51,421 nucleotides of DNA from Verrucomicrobiota bacterium. Lineage in GTDB: Bacteria > Verrucomicrobiota > Verrucomicrobiia > Opitutales > Opitutaceae. The number at the start of each line of letters is the position of its first letter. Within the stretch, counting starts at the first letter, position 1. Below the pieces are notes generated by a model. The model saw only the letters and a program-made list of their open reading frames with translations, ran no database searches and had not been told where the DNA came from. Below, piece after piece: positions 1 through 8,800 of this stretch. The position numbers and the translations under genes were made by a program. The stretch spans positions 1-51,421 of the forward strand of contig JAUWBD010000008.1 in NCBI GenBank assembly GCA_030605125.1. Direction: 5' to 3'.

Positions 1-18
1 AAGCGAAATGTTTGATCC

Positions 19-573
19 TTACTTCACCACCAGCACGCCGCGCATCCCGAGCTGCAGGTGCGCCGGGAAGGTGCAGAGGTAAACCAGCTCCGTGCCCGGG
101 GCGGCGTCCTCCGGCACGGTGAAGACCACCGCGTCGCGCCCACCGCCGCCGAGCAGCTTGGAGGCGGCGAGCAAATCGTCGGATCGCGCGGACGGCAGGT
201 AGTCGTGCGCCTTGGCGCCGACGGCGGCGTTTGCATACGCGGTCGCGTCGGCTCCCGGGCGCAGCAGCACCCAATTGTGGCCCATCACCTCCTTCGGCCC
301 CTTGCCACGATGCACCAACTGCACGCGCAGCACCTCGCCGGCCGCGGCCTCGATGCGCGTCACGTCGAAGCGCATGTGGTCGCCCACCTCCACGCGCACC
401 TCGCGCGGCGCCGCCTGCGTGCCGGGCGCCTCGCCGGCCCCGCGGCGGCTCACGCCCGCCTCGCCGGCCTCCGCACCCGGAGTCGCATGCCCGGCATGCC
501 CGTGCTCGGTGGAGCGTCCGCAGCCCCACAGCGCAAAAATTGCCAGCCCCAAACCGATGGTAGCGAGTTTCAT
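19..573 (-). CDS. azurin-like blue copper lipoprotein
   Basis: 184 aa. The N-terminus has a lipoprotein signal peptide ending in a lipobox with Cys18 (sequence ALWGC), so the mature protein is probably anchored in a membrane facing the periplasm. Residues about 30-55 form a low-complexity His/Ala/Gly linker. The C-terminal half is an azurin fold with all type-1 copper ligands visible: His99 in MGHNWV, then Cys167, His172 and Met177 in CTFPAHLQLGM. Azurins carry single electrons between periplasmic redox partners. The gene is divergent from the caa3 oxidase operon, so it is a plausible electron donor to it (inference). The signature is clear; the partner is not proven. Confidence 0.9.
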   Translation of the reverse strand: MKLATIGLGLAIFALWGCGRSTEHGHAGHATPGAEAGEAGVSRRGAGEAPGTQAAPREVRVEVGDHMRFDVTRIEAAAGEVLRVQLVHRGKGPKEVMGHNWVLLRPGADATAYANAAVGAKAHDYLPSARSDDLLAASKLLGGGGRDAVVFTVPEDAAPGTELVYLCTFPAHLQLGMRGVLVVK

Positions 574-800
574 CGCCGCAGGGGAGGCCGCCCGCTCCCC
601 CGAGGCAAGCCCCTCCGTGCGCGCATTTAGCCCAGCTTACCCTGCGTTAATTCCGCCTAATAACTCGCTTCCGCCGACGAAATACCAAGAGACGAGTGGA
701 AAATGACCCTCTTGATTCTAGCTTGAATCCACCCTCCACCTCCGAACGCTCGGCGGTTTTGGGCACCAAACCAGCTTTCCCTTCTCTCGACCAACAGACC

Positions 801-2105
801 ATGCGCCTCCGCTTCGTCCCCTCCGCGCGCCGTATCACCGCCTCGCTTTCGCTGCTCGCCATCGCCGTGCTGACCGGCGGCTGGTCCAACAGCGTGCTGC
901 CCGTCAGCGGCCCCCAGTCCACCTTTGACACGCAAGGTCCGGTCGCCCGCGCGCAGTTGGACGTGTTCTACGTCACCGTTTGGGTGACGCTGGCCATCTT
1001 CGTCATCGTCGCCGGCGTGCTCGCCTACGCGACCTTCAAGTTTCGCGTCAAAGACATCGACCCGAACCGCCCCATGCCGCCGCAGGGCCACGGCAACCCG
1101 CTCGTCGAGCTCGGCCTCATCGCCGCCTCCATCGGCGCGCTGGTCATCATCGCCGTCCCCACCCTCCGCGCCATCTGGTATACCTACGACGTCCCCGAGG
1201 AGCACCGCGCCAACGCCTACGAGGTCAACGCCATCGGCCTCCAGTGGTGGTTCAAGTTCGAGTATCCCCTCGAGCAGATCGAGGGCGCCGGTCCGCTCGT
1301 GACCGGCAACGAACTCGTCATCCCCGCCGGCCGCCCCGTGCGCATCAACCTCCGCACCACCGACGTCATCCACTCCTTCTGGGTGCCCAAGCTCGGCGGC
1401 AAGGTGGACATGATCCCCAACCGCGGCAACCACATGTGGCTCCAGGCCGACAACCCCGGCTACTTCTGGGGCCAGTGCGCCGAGTTCTGCGGCGAATCGC
1501 ACGCCGTGATGCGCTTCCGCGTGATCGCCCTCGGCGCCGAGGATTTCGCCGCCTGGGTCGAGGCGCAAAAACAGCCCGCTCGCAGCGTCGAGGCCCCCGC
1601 GCCCGGCACGCCCGTCGCCACCTTCGCCAGCTACGACATGACGCGCAAGAAGCGCAACGCCCCCGGCTACTCGGCCGAGTTTGACCGCGATCCGATGGCC
1701 GCCTGGACCGCCTTCCAATTCCCCGACAAGGACGAGGACGCCGCCCTCATCGCCCGCGGTCGCGAACTCTTCCGCGAGAAGGCCTGCGTCACCTGCCACG
1801 CCGTCCGCGGCCACGAAGGCATGGGCGTCACCGGCCCCGACCTCACCCACTTCGGCTCCCGCACCACCCTCGCCGCCGGCCTGCTGGAGAACACCAAGGA
1901 GCACCTCCACCGCTGGATCGTGCACCCCAACGACGTGAAGCCCGGCAACAAGATGTGGATGGGCATCGGCACCCACACCAACGTCACCATGACCGGCTAC
2001 CTCGCCTGGGACGGCGAGACCAAGTCCTACACCGGCAAGCGCCACATCGAGGTCAACGACGAGGAAGCCCGCGCGCTCGTCGAGTATCTCCACAGCCTCA
2101 AGTAA
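801..2105 (+). CDS. ctaC: cytochrome c oxidase subunit II fused to cytochrome c (caa3 type)
   Basis: 434 aa from the ATG at 801, which gives a normal signal/TM start; an in-frame ATG at 696 would add 35 residues of non-typical leader. Two TM hairpin segments follow (roughly residues 50-75 and 95-120), then a cupredoxin domain with the CuA ligands His191, Cys226, Glu228, Cys230, His234 and Met237 (GQCAEFCGESHAVM). The C-terminal third is a class I cytochrome c domain with CVTCH at residues 329-333. Subunit II accepts electrons from soluble donors and passes them via CuA to subunit I. The fused haem domain defines the caa3 subtype. First gene of the operon ctaC-ctaD-ctaE-subunit IV. Confidence 0.95.
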   Translation: MRLRFVPSARRITASLSLLAIAVLTGGWSNSVLPVSGPQSTFDTQGPVARAQLDVFYVTVWVTLAIFVIVAGVLAYATFKFRVKDIDPNRPMPPQGHGNPLVELGLIAASIGALVIIAVPTLRAIWYTYDVPEEHRANAYEVNAIGLQWWFKFEYPLEQIEGAGPLVTGNELVIPAGRPVRINLRTTDVIHSFWVPKLGGKVDMIPNRGNHMWLQADNPGYFWGQCAEFCGESHAVMRFRVIALGAEDFAAWVEAQKQPARSVEAPAPGTPVATFASYDMTRKKRNAPGYSAEFDRDPMAAWTAFQFPDKDEDAALIARGRELFREKACVTCHAVRGHEGMGVTGPDLTHFGSRTTLAAGLLENTKEHLHRWIVHPNDVKPGNKMWMGIGTHTNVTMTGYLAWDGETKSYTGKRHIEVNDEEARALVEYLHSLK

Positions 2106-2148
2106 GTCCCCCCCCCTGCCCCTCCCCCTTCGCACCCGCGAAGCCCTC

Positions 2149-2177
2149 GCTCCTCGACCCTCTCGACTCCTCGACTC
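2149..2177. repeat. CTCCTCGACTCCTCGAC-type spacer repeat, copy 1
   Basis: The spacer between subunits II and I ends in iterated CTCCTCGAC / CTCGACTCCTCGAC units. The same family fills the next two spacers of the operon and recurs inside nirA at 45228-45267. No Shine-Dalgarno site is visible before the ctaD ATG. Confidence 0.7.
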
Positions 2178-2187
2178 TTTCCAGAAC

Positions 2188-4149
2188 ATGGCCACCGCCA
2201 CCACCGCCGCCTACACCGCGCCCGAGGCCAAGCCCGCCTCCCGTCCCTGGTTCTTCGCCCGCCCCGCCGCCAAGACCGGCCTCGTGGGCTGGCTGACCAC
2301 CGTTGACCACAAGAAGATCGGCCTGCTCTACGCCATCACCTCGCTCTTCTTCTTCCTGGTCGGCGGCATCGAGGCCCTCCTCATCCGCGTGCAGCTCGCG
2401 GTGCCGAACAACACCTTCATCTCGCATCAGCTCTACAACGAGCTCTTCACGATGCACGCGACGACGATGATCTTCCTCGCCGTCATGCCGCTCTCGGCCG
2501 CGTTCTTCAATTACATGATGCCGCTCCAGATCGGCGCGCGCGACGTGGCCTTCCCCCGCCTCAACGGCTTCGCCTTCTGGGTCTTCATGGCCGGCGCGAT
2601 CCTCCTCAACGTCGGCTGGTTCACCAAGGCCGGCGCGCCCGACGTCGGCTGGTTCGGCTACGCCCCGCTCACCTCCAACGCCTACTCCAACCAGTTCGTC
2701 GGCGACGTCTCCACCGACCTCTGGATCATCGGCCTCCAGGTGCTCGGCGTCTCGTCCGTGATCGGTTCGCTCAACTTCATCGTCACGATCATAAACATGC
2801 GCGCCCCCGGCCTCACCATGATGCGCCTGCCGGTGTTCACGTGGATGACGCTCTTCACCGCCTTCCTCATCATCCTCTCCTTCCCCGCCATCACCATCGC
2901 GCTCGTCGAGCTCATGATGGACCGCTCCTTCGGCACCGGCTTCTTCGAGGTCGCCATGGGCGGCATGCCGATCCTCTGGCAGCACCTCTTCTGGATCTTC
3001 GGCCACCCCGAGGTTTACATCCTCATCCTCCCGGCGATGGGCATCGTCTCCGAGATCCTGCCCACCTTCGCCCGCAAGCCCCTCTTCGGCTACCCGATCG
3101 TCGTCTTCTCCGGCGCCGTGATCGGCTTCCTCGGCTTCGGCGTCTGGTCGCACCACATGTTCACCACCGGCATGGGCACCATCGCCACCGCCGCCTTCTC
3201 CCTCGCCACCATGGCCATCGCCGTGCCGACGGGCGTGAAGATCTTCAACTGGGTCGGCACCCTCTGGGGCGGCCAGATCATCACCCGCACGCCCATGATG
3301 TTCGCCCTCGGCTTCATCTGGATGTTCATGATGGGCGGCTTCTCCGGCGTCATGCACTCCGCCGCCCCGGCCGACGCCCAGCAGCAGGACAGCTACTTCG
3401 TCGTCGCCCACTTCCACTACGTGCTCATCGGTGGCTCCATCTTCGCGCTGCTCGCCGGCATCCACTACTGGTTCCCGCTGGTCTTCGGCCGCATCGTCTC
3501 CGAGTTCTGGGGCAAGCTCTCCTTCTGGGTGATCTTCGTCGGCTTCAACGCCACCTTCTTCCCCATGCACTTCCTCGGCCTCAACGGCATGCCGCGCCGC
3601 ACCGCCGTTTACGACGGCAACATGGGCTGGAACAACGCCAACCTGCTCGCGACCATCGGCGCCTTCATCCTCGCCGTCGGCATCGGCATCTACTTCGCGG
3701 TCATCGTTTACACCTACTTCAAGGGCAAGAAGACCAGCCACGACATCTGGGACGCCCGCACCCTCGAGTGGACCGTGCCCACCACCCCGCCGCCCGAGCA
3801 CAACTTCCACGTCACGCCCACCGTGCACGCCCGTGACGCCTTCTGGTATGAGAAGACGCACGCCAAGGAGATCGCCGCCGAGAAGGCGCGCGTCGCCGCC
3901 GAGACCGAGGCGCATGGCGGCATCCACATGCCCAGCCAGTCCTGGTATCCGCTCGTCACCGCGATGGGCCTCTTCATCGGCGCGCTCTTCTTCGCGCACC
4001 ACAACTACACCGGCGCCATCGTCGGCGCCGGCATCCTCCTCGTCGGCGTGCTCGGCTGGGCCTTCGAAGGCCCGGGCGGCTACCACCTCCACGTGAAGCC
4101 CGACGGCACCGTGACCGGCGGCGAAGGCCAGGACGAGGCCAAGCACTGA
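2188..4149 (+). CDS. ctaD: cytochrome c oxidase subunit I
   Basis: 653 aa, a polytopic haem-copper oxidase core of the A family. It carries the CuB/haem motifs GHPEVYI (cross-linked His-Tyr and the proton-channel Glu), WSHHMFTTGM and HFHYVLIGG. It is longer than the usual 530-550 aa because of a C-terminal extension containing a basic/acidic linker and two further TM segments (around SWYPLVTAMGLFIGALFF), a form known in caa3 enzymes. It reduces O2 to water and pumps protons across the inner membrane. The start ATG follows the repeat-filled spacer after ctaC; the next gene is ctaE. Confidence 0.96.
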   Translation: MATATTAAYTAPEAKPASRPWFFARPAAKTGLVGWLTTVDHKKIGLLYAITSLFFFLVGGIEALLIRVQLAVPNNTFISHQLYNELFTMHATTMIFLAVMPLSAAFFNYMMPLQIGARDVAFPRLNGFAFWVFMAGAILLNVGWFTKAGAPDVGWFGYAPLTSNAYSNQFVGDVSTDLWIIGLQVLGVSSVIGSLNFIVTIINMRAPGLTMMRLPVFTWMTLFTAFLIILSFPAITIALVELMMDRSFGTGFFEVAMGGMPILWQHLFWIFGHPEVYILILPAMGIVSEILPTFARKPLFGYPIVVFSGAVIGFLGFGVWSHHMFTTGMGTIATAAFSLATMAIAVPTGVKIFNWVGTLWGGQIITRTPMMFALGFIWMFMMGGFSGVMHSAAPADAQQQDSYFVVAHFHYVLIGGSIFALLAGIHYWFPLVFGRIVSEFWGKLSFWVIFVGFNATFFPMHFLGLNGMPRRTAVYDGNMGWNNANLLATIGAFILAVGIGIYFAVIVYTYFKGKKTSHDIWDARTLEWTVPTTPPPEHNFHVTPTVHARDAFWYEKTHAKEIAAEKARVAAETEAHGGIHMPSQSWYPLVTAMGLFIGALFFAHHNYTGAIVGAGILLVGVLGWAFEGPGGYHLHVKPDGTVTGGEGQDEAKH

Positions 4150-4166
4150 TCACCCACTCACGAACC

Positions 4167-4252
4167 GTCGAGGAGCCGAGAAGACGAGGAGCCGATTGCT
4201 CCCCGCGCTGCTCCAAGCTCCTCGACTCCTCGACCACTTCGACTCCTCGACA
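4167..4252. repeat. CTCCTCGACTCCTCGAC-type spacer repeat, copy 2
   Basis: The 114-base gap between ctaD and ctaE holds GTCGAGGAGCCGAG in one orientation, followed about 50 bases later by repeated CTCCTCGACTCCTCGAC in the other. The transcript could therefore fold into a long imperfect hairpin. The family is shared with the spacers at 2149-2177 and 5131-5224. Confidence 0.75.
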
Positions 4253-4263
4253 CACTCCAGCCT

Positions 4264-5118
4264 ATGTCAGCTCACGCCGGCACCATCGACCACCATCACG
4301 ACCACACCACCGTGACGGGCATCCCCAACAAGAAGCTCTTCATGTGGGCCTTCCTCGCGTCCGACTGCATGTTCTTCGGCGCGCTGATCTCCACCCATGT
4401 CATCTACCGGCTGCACCCCGCGCCCGACATCACCGATCCGCTCCGGGTCTTCTCCCTCGAGCTGACCTCCTTCTCGACCTTCATCCTCCTCATGTCCTCG
4501 CTGCTCATGGCGCTCGCCGTGGGCGCGTGCCAAAAGGGCAAGGTCGAGGCCACCCGCAAGATGATCCTCGGCACGATCTTCTTCGGCCTCATCTTCCTCG
4601 GCTGCCAAGTGTATGAGTTCACCCACTTCGTGCACCTGGGCATGACGCTCAAGAGCGACATCTTCGGGTCCACCTTCTACACCCTCACCGGCACGCACGG
4701 CGTCCACGTGGCCATCGGCATCCTCTGGCTGGTGTTCATGTATATCCGCACCTTCAAGCCCGCCGACGCCTCCCGCGCCTGGATCGCGCGCGGCCTCACC
4801 CAATTCGCCGCCTTCGCCATCGCGACCGTCGCCGTGATGGTGATGATGCTCGAGGTCACGCACGCCGGCGCCGAGCACGGCTACACCAACTTCAACGCCC
4901 TCGCCGGCGCCCTGTTCCACACGCCCTTCGTCGCCATCTCGACCACCGCCTTCGCCCTCTCGATCGGCGTCCTCTTCCTCCTCGGCCGCAGCTCTTGGGC
5001 GGTGGATTTCGGCGAGGCCAACGCCATCGACGTCGAGTCCATGGGCCTCTACTGGCACTTCGTGGACATCGTCTGGATCGTGATCTTCACCGTCGTTTAC
5101 CTGCTCGAATATCTCTAA
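4264..5118 (+). CDS. ctaE: cytochrome c oxidase subunit III
   Basis: 284 aa with seven hydrophobic segments. It matches subunit III in its hallmark stretches: MWAFLASDCMFFGAL near the N-terminus, the middle QVYEFTHF, TGTHGVHV, and a C-terminal LYWHFVDIVWIVIFTVVYL. Subunit III is a non-catalytic inner-membrane partner that stabilises subunit I and its proton uptake. A short His-rich N-terminus (HHHDHTT) precedes the first TM. It sits between ctaD and the small subunit IV gene in the standard caa3 order. The spacers on both sides are filled by the same inverted-repeat family. Confidence 0.95.
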   Translation: MSAHAGTIDHHHDHTTVTGIPNKKLFMWAFLASDCMFFGALISTHVIYRLHPAPDITDPLRVFSLELTSFSTFILLMSSLLMALAVGACQKGKVEATRKMILGTIFFGLIFLGCQVYEFTHFVHLGMTLKSDIFGSTFYTLTGTHGVHVAIGILWLVFMYIRTFKPADASRAWIARGLTQFAAFAIATVAVMVMMLEVTHAGAEHGYTNFNALAGALFHTPFVAISTTAFALSIGVLFLLGRSSWAVDFGEANAIDVESMGLYWHFVDIVWIVIFTVVYLLEYL

Positions 5119-5130
5119 AAACAACCCGGC

Positions 5131-5224
5131 GAGGAGCCGAGCGGTCGAGGAGCCGAGAAGCTTTCACCTCTCACTCCGTCACCGCATTCCAAGCTCCTCG
5201 ACTCCTCGGCCCTTCGACTCCTCG
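5131..5224. repeat. CTCCTCGACTCCTCGAC-type spacer repeat, copy 3
   Basis: The spacer between ctaE and subunit IV has two GAGGAGCCGAG units followed by AAGCTCCTCGACTCCTCGGC and CTTCGACTCCTCG, again inverted with respect to each other. It looks like the spacer at 4167-4252 and could form an mRNA hairpin. Confidence 0.75.
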
Positions 5225-5235
5225 CCCCCCCCGCC

Positions 5236-5616
5236 ATGTCCGCCCACGCCGCCACCGCTCCGCACGCCGCGCACGACGCCCATCACGACGACGGCAAGTT
5301 CCACCTCTTCGTCCAGATCGCCATGATCCTCGCCGTCATCACCGGCGTGGAGATCGTGCTCATCTACATCCCGCTCGCGAAGTGGCTGATCGTCACCTCG
5401 CTCGTGGTGCTCTCGCTGGTGAAGTTCCTGATGGTGATCTTCTGGTTCATGCACCTGAAGTTCGACAAGGCCTTCTGCACGATCCTGTTCTTCATCGGCA
5501 TGGTCCTCGCCGGCGGCACCGTGGCCGCCCTCATGCTCCTCTTCAGCGCCCGCGACAGCGTGCCGCTGAGCGCGCAGACGATCTATGCCGAGCGCGCCGC
5601 GGCCGCCGCCGAATGA
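5236..5616 (+). CDS. caa3-type cytochrome c oxidase subunit IV
   Basis: 126 aa. A His/Ala-rich N-terminal tail is followed by three TM segments (about residues 26-48, 54-76 and 83-107) with the conserved VKFLMVIFWFMHLKFD of prokaryotic COX4/CtaF-like subunits. It is a small accessory subunit of the quinol/cytochrome oxidase membrane complex. It closes the ctaC-D-E operon and is followed by two palindromes and a strong intrinsic terminator. Confidence 0.9.
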   Translation: MSAHAATAPHAAHDAHHDDGKFHLFVQIAMILAVITGVEIVLIYIPLAKWLIVTSLVVLSLVKFLMVIFWFMHLKFDKAFCTILFFIGMVLAGGTVAALMLLFSARDSVPLSAQTIYAERAAAAAE

Positions 5617-5624
5617 TTTGGAGT

Positions 5625-5667
5625 GCGGAGCCTCGGCTCCGCTTTTGACGGCGAGCCTCGGCTCGCC
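5625..5667. repeat. pair of short perfect palindromes
   Basis: GCGGAGCC-TC-GGCTCCGC (5625-5642) and GGCGAGCC-TC-GGCTCGCC (5650-5667) are two REP-like hairpins of the same architecture lying between the oxidase operon and its terminator. Similar hairpins with a TCC/TCCC loop occur at 35562 and 40073. Confidence 0.7.
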
Positions 5668-5685
5668 GCCCGCCCAGCCCGCCCC

Positions 5686-5719
5686 AAGGCACCCGACTCA
5701 CCCGGGTGCCTTTCTTTTT
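5686..5719 (+). terminator. intrinsic terminator of the caa3 operon
   Basis: A 10-bp perfect stem (AAGGCACCCG / CGGGTGCCTT) with a 7-base loop is followed by TCTTTTT. It lies after subunit IV and before ctaG, so ctaG probably has its own promoter or depends on read-through. Confidence 0.85.
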
Positions 5720-5768
5720 GCGCTTTCTGCGCCTTCTTGCGGCCATCTCCCCTTCTCCGCCCGCCCTC

Positions 5769-6563
5769 ATGCTCGACTGGACCCACTGGCACAACGAACC
5801 CTACCTCGTCGGAGGCCTCATCCTGCTCGGCTGGCTCTACGCGCTCGCGACCGGCCCCTTTCGCCTGCGCCTCGCCCCGCCCGGCACGCCCTTCCCCCGC
5901 GCGCACGCGATCCGTTTCCACTCGGGCCTCGTCATCTTCTACCTGGCCGTCGGCTCTCCGCTCGACCAGGCGGGCGAACGCTTCCTGCTCAGCGCCCACA
6001 TGATCCAGCACCAGCTGATCATCTACCCGGCCGCCATCCTCTTCCTCACCGGCCTCCCGCCCTGGCTCGTCTCGCACCTCACCGCGCGCCCCTCCGTGCG
6101 CCTGCCCTTCCGGCTCTACACCCACCCCGCCGCCTGCGCGTTGATCTACACCGTCATCATCTCCGTCTGGCACATCCCGGCGCTCTACGACTGGGCGCTG
6201 CGCGACCGCGCCGTGCACATCCTCGAGCACGTCACCTTCTTCGGCGCGGCCCTGCTCTACTGGTGGCCCCTGCTCAGCCCGAGCCGCGAATTCCCGCCCG
6301 CCCGCCACGCGATCCAGATGCTCTACCTCGTGGCCGTCACCATCCTCATGACGCCCCTCTTCGCCTACCTCGCCTTCTCCTCCGAGATCCTCTACCCCAC
6401 CTACGAGTTCGCGCCGCGGCTTTTCCCCACCTTTGATCCGGCCCAGGACCAGCTCCTCGGCGCCGCGATCATGAAGCTCGGCGGCATGTTCGTCACCTTC
6501 CTCGCCCTCATCTGGGTCTTCTACCGCTGGTATCAGCATACCGAGCGCGGCCGCCCGGCCTGA
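5769..6563 (+). CDS. ctaG: cytochrome c oxidase assembly factor CtaG (caa3_CtaG family)
   Basis: 264 aa with about seven TM segments. The start at 5769 (MLDWTHWHNEP) matches the family; an upstream ATG at 5706 would run through the terminator. Conserved features include HSGLVIFYLAVGSPLDQAGERFL, HMIQHQLI, SVWHIPALYDWAL and the His-rich helix HILEHVTFFGAALLYWW. Proteins of this family help insert copper into the CuB site of caa3 oxidases in the inner membrane (family knowledge). The location directly behind the oxidase operon supports that role. Confidence 0.9.
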   Translation: MLDWTHWHNEPYLVGGLILLGWLYALATGPFRLRLAPPGTPFPRAHAIRFHSGLVIFYLAVGSPLDQAGERFLLSAHMIQHQLIIYPAAILFLTGLPPWLVSHLTARPSVRLPFRLYTHPAACALIYTVIISVWHIPALYDWALRDRAVHILEHVTFFGAALLYWWPLLSPSREFPPARHAIQMLYLVAVTILMTPLFAYLAFSSEILYPTYEFAPRLFPTFDPAQDQLLGAAIMKLGGMFVTFLALIWVFYRWYQHTERGRPA

Positions 6564-6619
6564 TCGCTTTTGCGCTCGCCGGCCCCTCGGCGAAACCGCG
6601 CAATCAACGCTCCTTCCGC

Positions 6620-8416
6620 ATGACTTGGGAAATCGCCATCATCTTCGCGCTGCTCGCCGGCACCCTCGCCCTCTTCATCTGGGAGAAGTTTTCGCCCGAC
6701 CTCGTCGCGCTCGGGCTTTTTTGCGTGCTCGCCCTGAGCCCGTTGCTCCCGGCCAAAGACACCTTCGCGGTCTTTTCCAACGCCGCCCCTTTCACCGTCG
6801 GCGCGATGTTCGTGCTCAGCGCCGCCCTCGTGAAGTGCGGCGCCATCGACCGGCTCTCCGGCATCGTGGAACGGGCCGGAGGCTGGTCCTACCCGCTGGT
6901 GATCGGAGGCATGGTGCTGCTCGTCGCCGCCGTCTCCGCCTTCATCAACAACACCCCGGTCGTCGTCGTTTTCCTGCCCGTCGTGCTCAACCTCGCGCGG
7001 CGGATGAAGCTGGCGCCTTCGAAGCTCCTCATCCCCCTCTCCTACGGCGCGATTCTCGGCGGCTGCTGCACGCTCATCGGCACCAGCACCAACCTGGTCG
7101 TCAACGGCGTGATCACCTCCCGCGGTCTCGACGGTTTCCGCATGTTCGAATTCGCCTGGCTGGGCATCCCCTCCGCGATCCTCGGCGCCACCTACCTCGC
7201 GTTTTTCGGCAAACGCCTCCTGCCTGATCGCGCCATGCTCACCTCGATCCTCACCGAGGAGGAGCGTCGCGAATACATCACCGAGGCCTTCGTGCAGCCC
7301 GCCGCGCCCGCCGTCGGCAAGACGCTGGAGGAGGCAGGCCTCGGCTCCAAACGCGGCATCCGTGTGCTCGAGATCGTGCGCGACGGCGTCGCCCTCTACT
7401 TCGACCCCAAGACCACCCAGCTCGAATCCGGCGACCGCCTCGTCCTCGCCTGCCGCCCGCAGGGCATCGCCGCCGCGCGCGGCGTGCAGGGCATCGACCT
7501 CGTGTCCGAGCTCGCTCTCGGCCTCGAGCAAATCGCCGCCCACGAAGGCTCGCTCGTCGAGGCCGTCGTCAATCCCAACTCCGATCTCGTGGGCCGCTCC
7601 ATCCGCGATCTCAATTTCCGCCAGCGCTACCGCATGGTCGTGCTCGCCCTCCATCGCCAGGGCCGCAACGTCCGCGAAAAGGTCGAGACGCTCCCCCTCG
7701 CCCCCGGCGACGTGCTCCTCATGATGGGCACCGACCAGGCGATCGACGCCCTGCAAAACTCCTCGGATCTCGTGGTCTTTGACCGCGCGCGCACCCCCGC
7801 TCGTCCCAAGACCCGCTACATCCCGCTCGTGCTCGGCGTGATCGCCGCCGCCATCGCGGGCGAGGTGCTCGGCGTGGTGCCCATCGCGGTCGGCGCGCTC
7901 GTGGGCTGCGTTATCGTCTGCGCCGCCGGCTGCCTCACCACCAAGGAGGCCTACGACTCCATCGAATGGCCCGTGCTCTTTCTCATCTACGCGATGCTCG
8001 CGGCCGGACTGGCCCTCGACCACACGGGAGGAGCGGCCTGGATCGCGAAAAACGTGGTGTCGGGCGTGGACCACTTCGTCGCCCCCCACTGGAAGCCGGT
8101 CGTCATGCTGGGGGCCGTTTATCTCATCACCACGACGTTCACGGAGATCCTTTCCAACAACGCCGTGGCGGCGCTCATGGTGCCCATCGTGCTTGGCATC
8201 GCGGCGCAGCTTCAGGTCGATCCCCGGCCGTTCCTGGTCGCGCTCGCCTTCGCCGCCTCGGCCTCCTTCGCCACGCCGATCGGCTACCAGACCAACACCT
8301 ACGTGTATGGTGTCGGCGGATACCGTTTTGGCGACTTCGTGAAGATCGGCGCCCCGCTCAATCTCATGTGCATGATCGTCGCGGTGGTCGTCATTCCCCG
8401 GGTCTGGCCCTTCTGA
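6620..8416 (+). CDS. SLC13/DASS-family anion transporter with two TrkA-C domains
   Basis: 598 aa. N- and C-terminal membrane halves each carry the DASS re-entrant signature, NNTPVVVVFLPV near residue 115 and SNNAVAALMVPIVLGIA near residue 515. Between them lie two cytosolic RCK/TrkA-C domains (about residues 215-285 and 307-377), as in the YfbS-like group of putative sodium-coupled sulfate or dicarboxylate symporters. The substrate cannot be read from sequence; sulfate is one candidate given the CysJ-like gene elsewhere in the window, but that link is weak. It stands alone between ctaG and tRNA-Phe. Confidence 0.85.
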   Translation: MTWEIAIIFALLAGTLALFIWEKFSPDLVALGLFCVLALSPLLPAKDTFAVFSNAAPFTVGAMFVLSAALVKCGAIDRLSGIVERAGGWSYPLVIGGMVLLVAAVSAFINNTPVVVVFLPVVLNLARRMKLAPSKLLIPLSYGAILGGCCTLIGTSTNLVVNGVITSRGLDGFRMFEFAWLGIPSAILGATYLAFFGKRLLPDRAMLTSILTEEERREYITEAFVQPAAPAVGKTLEEAGLGSKRGIRVLEIVRDGVALYFDPKTTQLESGDRLVLACRPQGIAAARGVQGIDLVSELALGLEQIAAHEGSLVEAVVNPNSDLVGRSIRDLNFRQRYRMVVLALHRQGRNVREKVETLPLAPGDVLLMMGTDQAIDALQNSSDLVVFDRARTPARPKTRYIPLVLGVIAAAIAGEVLGVVPIAVGALVGCVIVCAAGCLTTKEAYDSIEWPVLFLIYAMLAAGLALDHTGGAAWIAKNVVSGVDHFVAPHWKPVVMLGAVYLITTTFTEILSNNAVAALMVPIVLGIAAQLQVDPRPFLVALAFAASASFATPIGYQTNTYVYGVGGYRFGDFVKIGAPLNLMCMIVAVVVIPRVWPF

Positions 8417-8525
8417 CGTCCCACGGGGGCACAAAAAGAACGGTGATCTTCGTTTTATCGCGCAAATTCCCGTTGACGCTCTTCTCGCGCGCCCTTTGCT
8501 CGCCCTTCCGCGGTTTCTCCCGCAC

Positions 8526-8601
8526 GGCAAGATAGCTCAGTTGGTAGAGCAGTTGACTGAAAATCAACGTGTCCCCGGTTCGATTCCGGGTCTTGCCACC
8601 A
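8526..8601 (+). tRNA. tRNA-Phe (GAA)
   Basis: A complete cloverleaf: acceptor stem GGCAAGA/TCTTGCC, D-arm GCTCAGTTGGTAGAGC, anticodon stem GTTGA/TCAAC with loop CTGAAAA (anticodon GAA at 8559-8561), T-arm CCCCGGTTCGATTCCGGG, discriminator A and encoded CCA (8599-8601). A TTGACG hexamer lies about 50 bases upstream. A tyrosine recombinase starts 200 bases downstream in the same direction, the usual layout when a tRNA 3' end has served as an integration site. Confidence 0.97.
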
Positions 8602-8727
8602 CTTTCAGAGCACCGCCCAAAGCTCTGCCCATACGACGGTTGCGACCGTTTTTCTGTCCCACGAGGGAGTCACTTTTACACCCGGAGCATACCTCAACTA
8701 TGCTCCGCGCGTCGGCGGCCCGCTCCC

Positions 8728-8762
8728 CCGCCCCGAAAAAAGTGAAAAAATCTTCGGGGCGG
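8728..8762. other. 10-bp inverted repeat with A-rich loop
   Basis: CCGCCCCGAA and TTCGGGGCGG flank a 15-base A-rich loop between tRNA-Phe and the recombinase. No T-run follows, so it is not a typical terminator. It could be a recombinase arm site, a transcription pause or a remnant. The rest of 8602-8800 shows nothing recognisable. Confidence 0.5.
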
Positions 8763-8800
8763 ACTTAGACACCCGCTTTCCAATTTCGCACCCGGGGGAT

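Noticed and set aside
2098-4146. 682-aa minus-strand open frame opposite ctaD
   Set aside because: It is the antisense of a strongly conserved oxidase subunit; its acidic, low-complexity translation results from GC-biased third positions.
8728-8762. Terminator after tRNA-Phe
   Set aside because: The stem is strong but no T-run follows; kept only as an inverted repeat.
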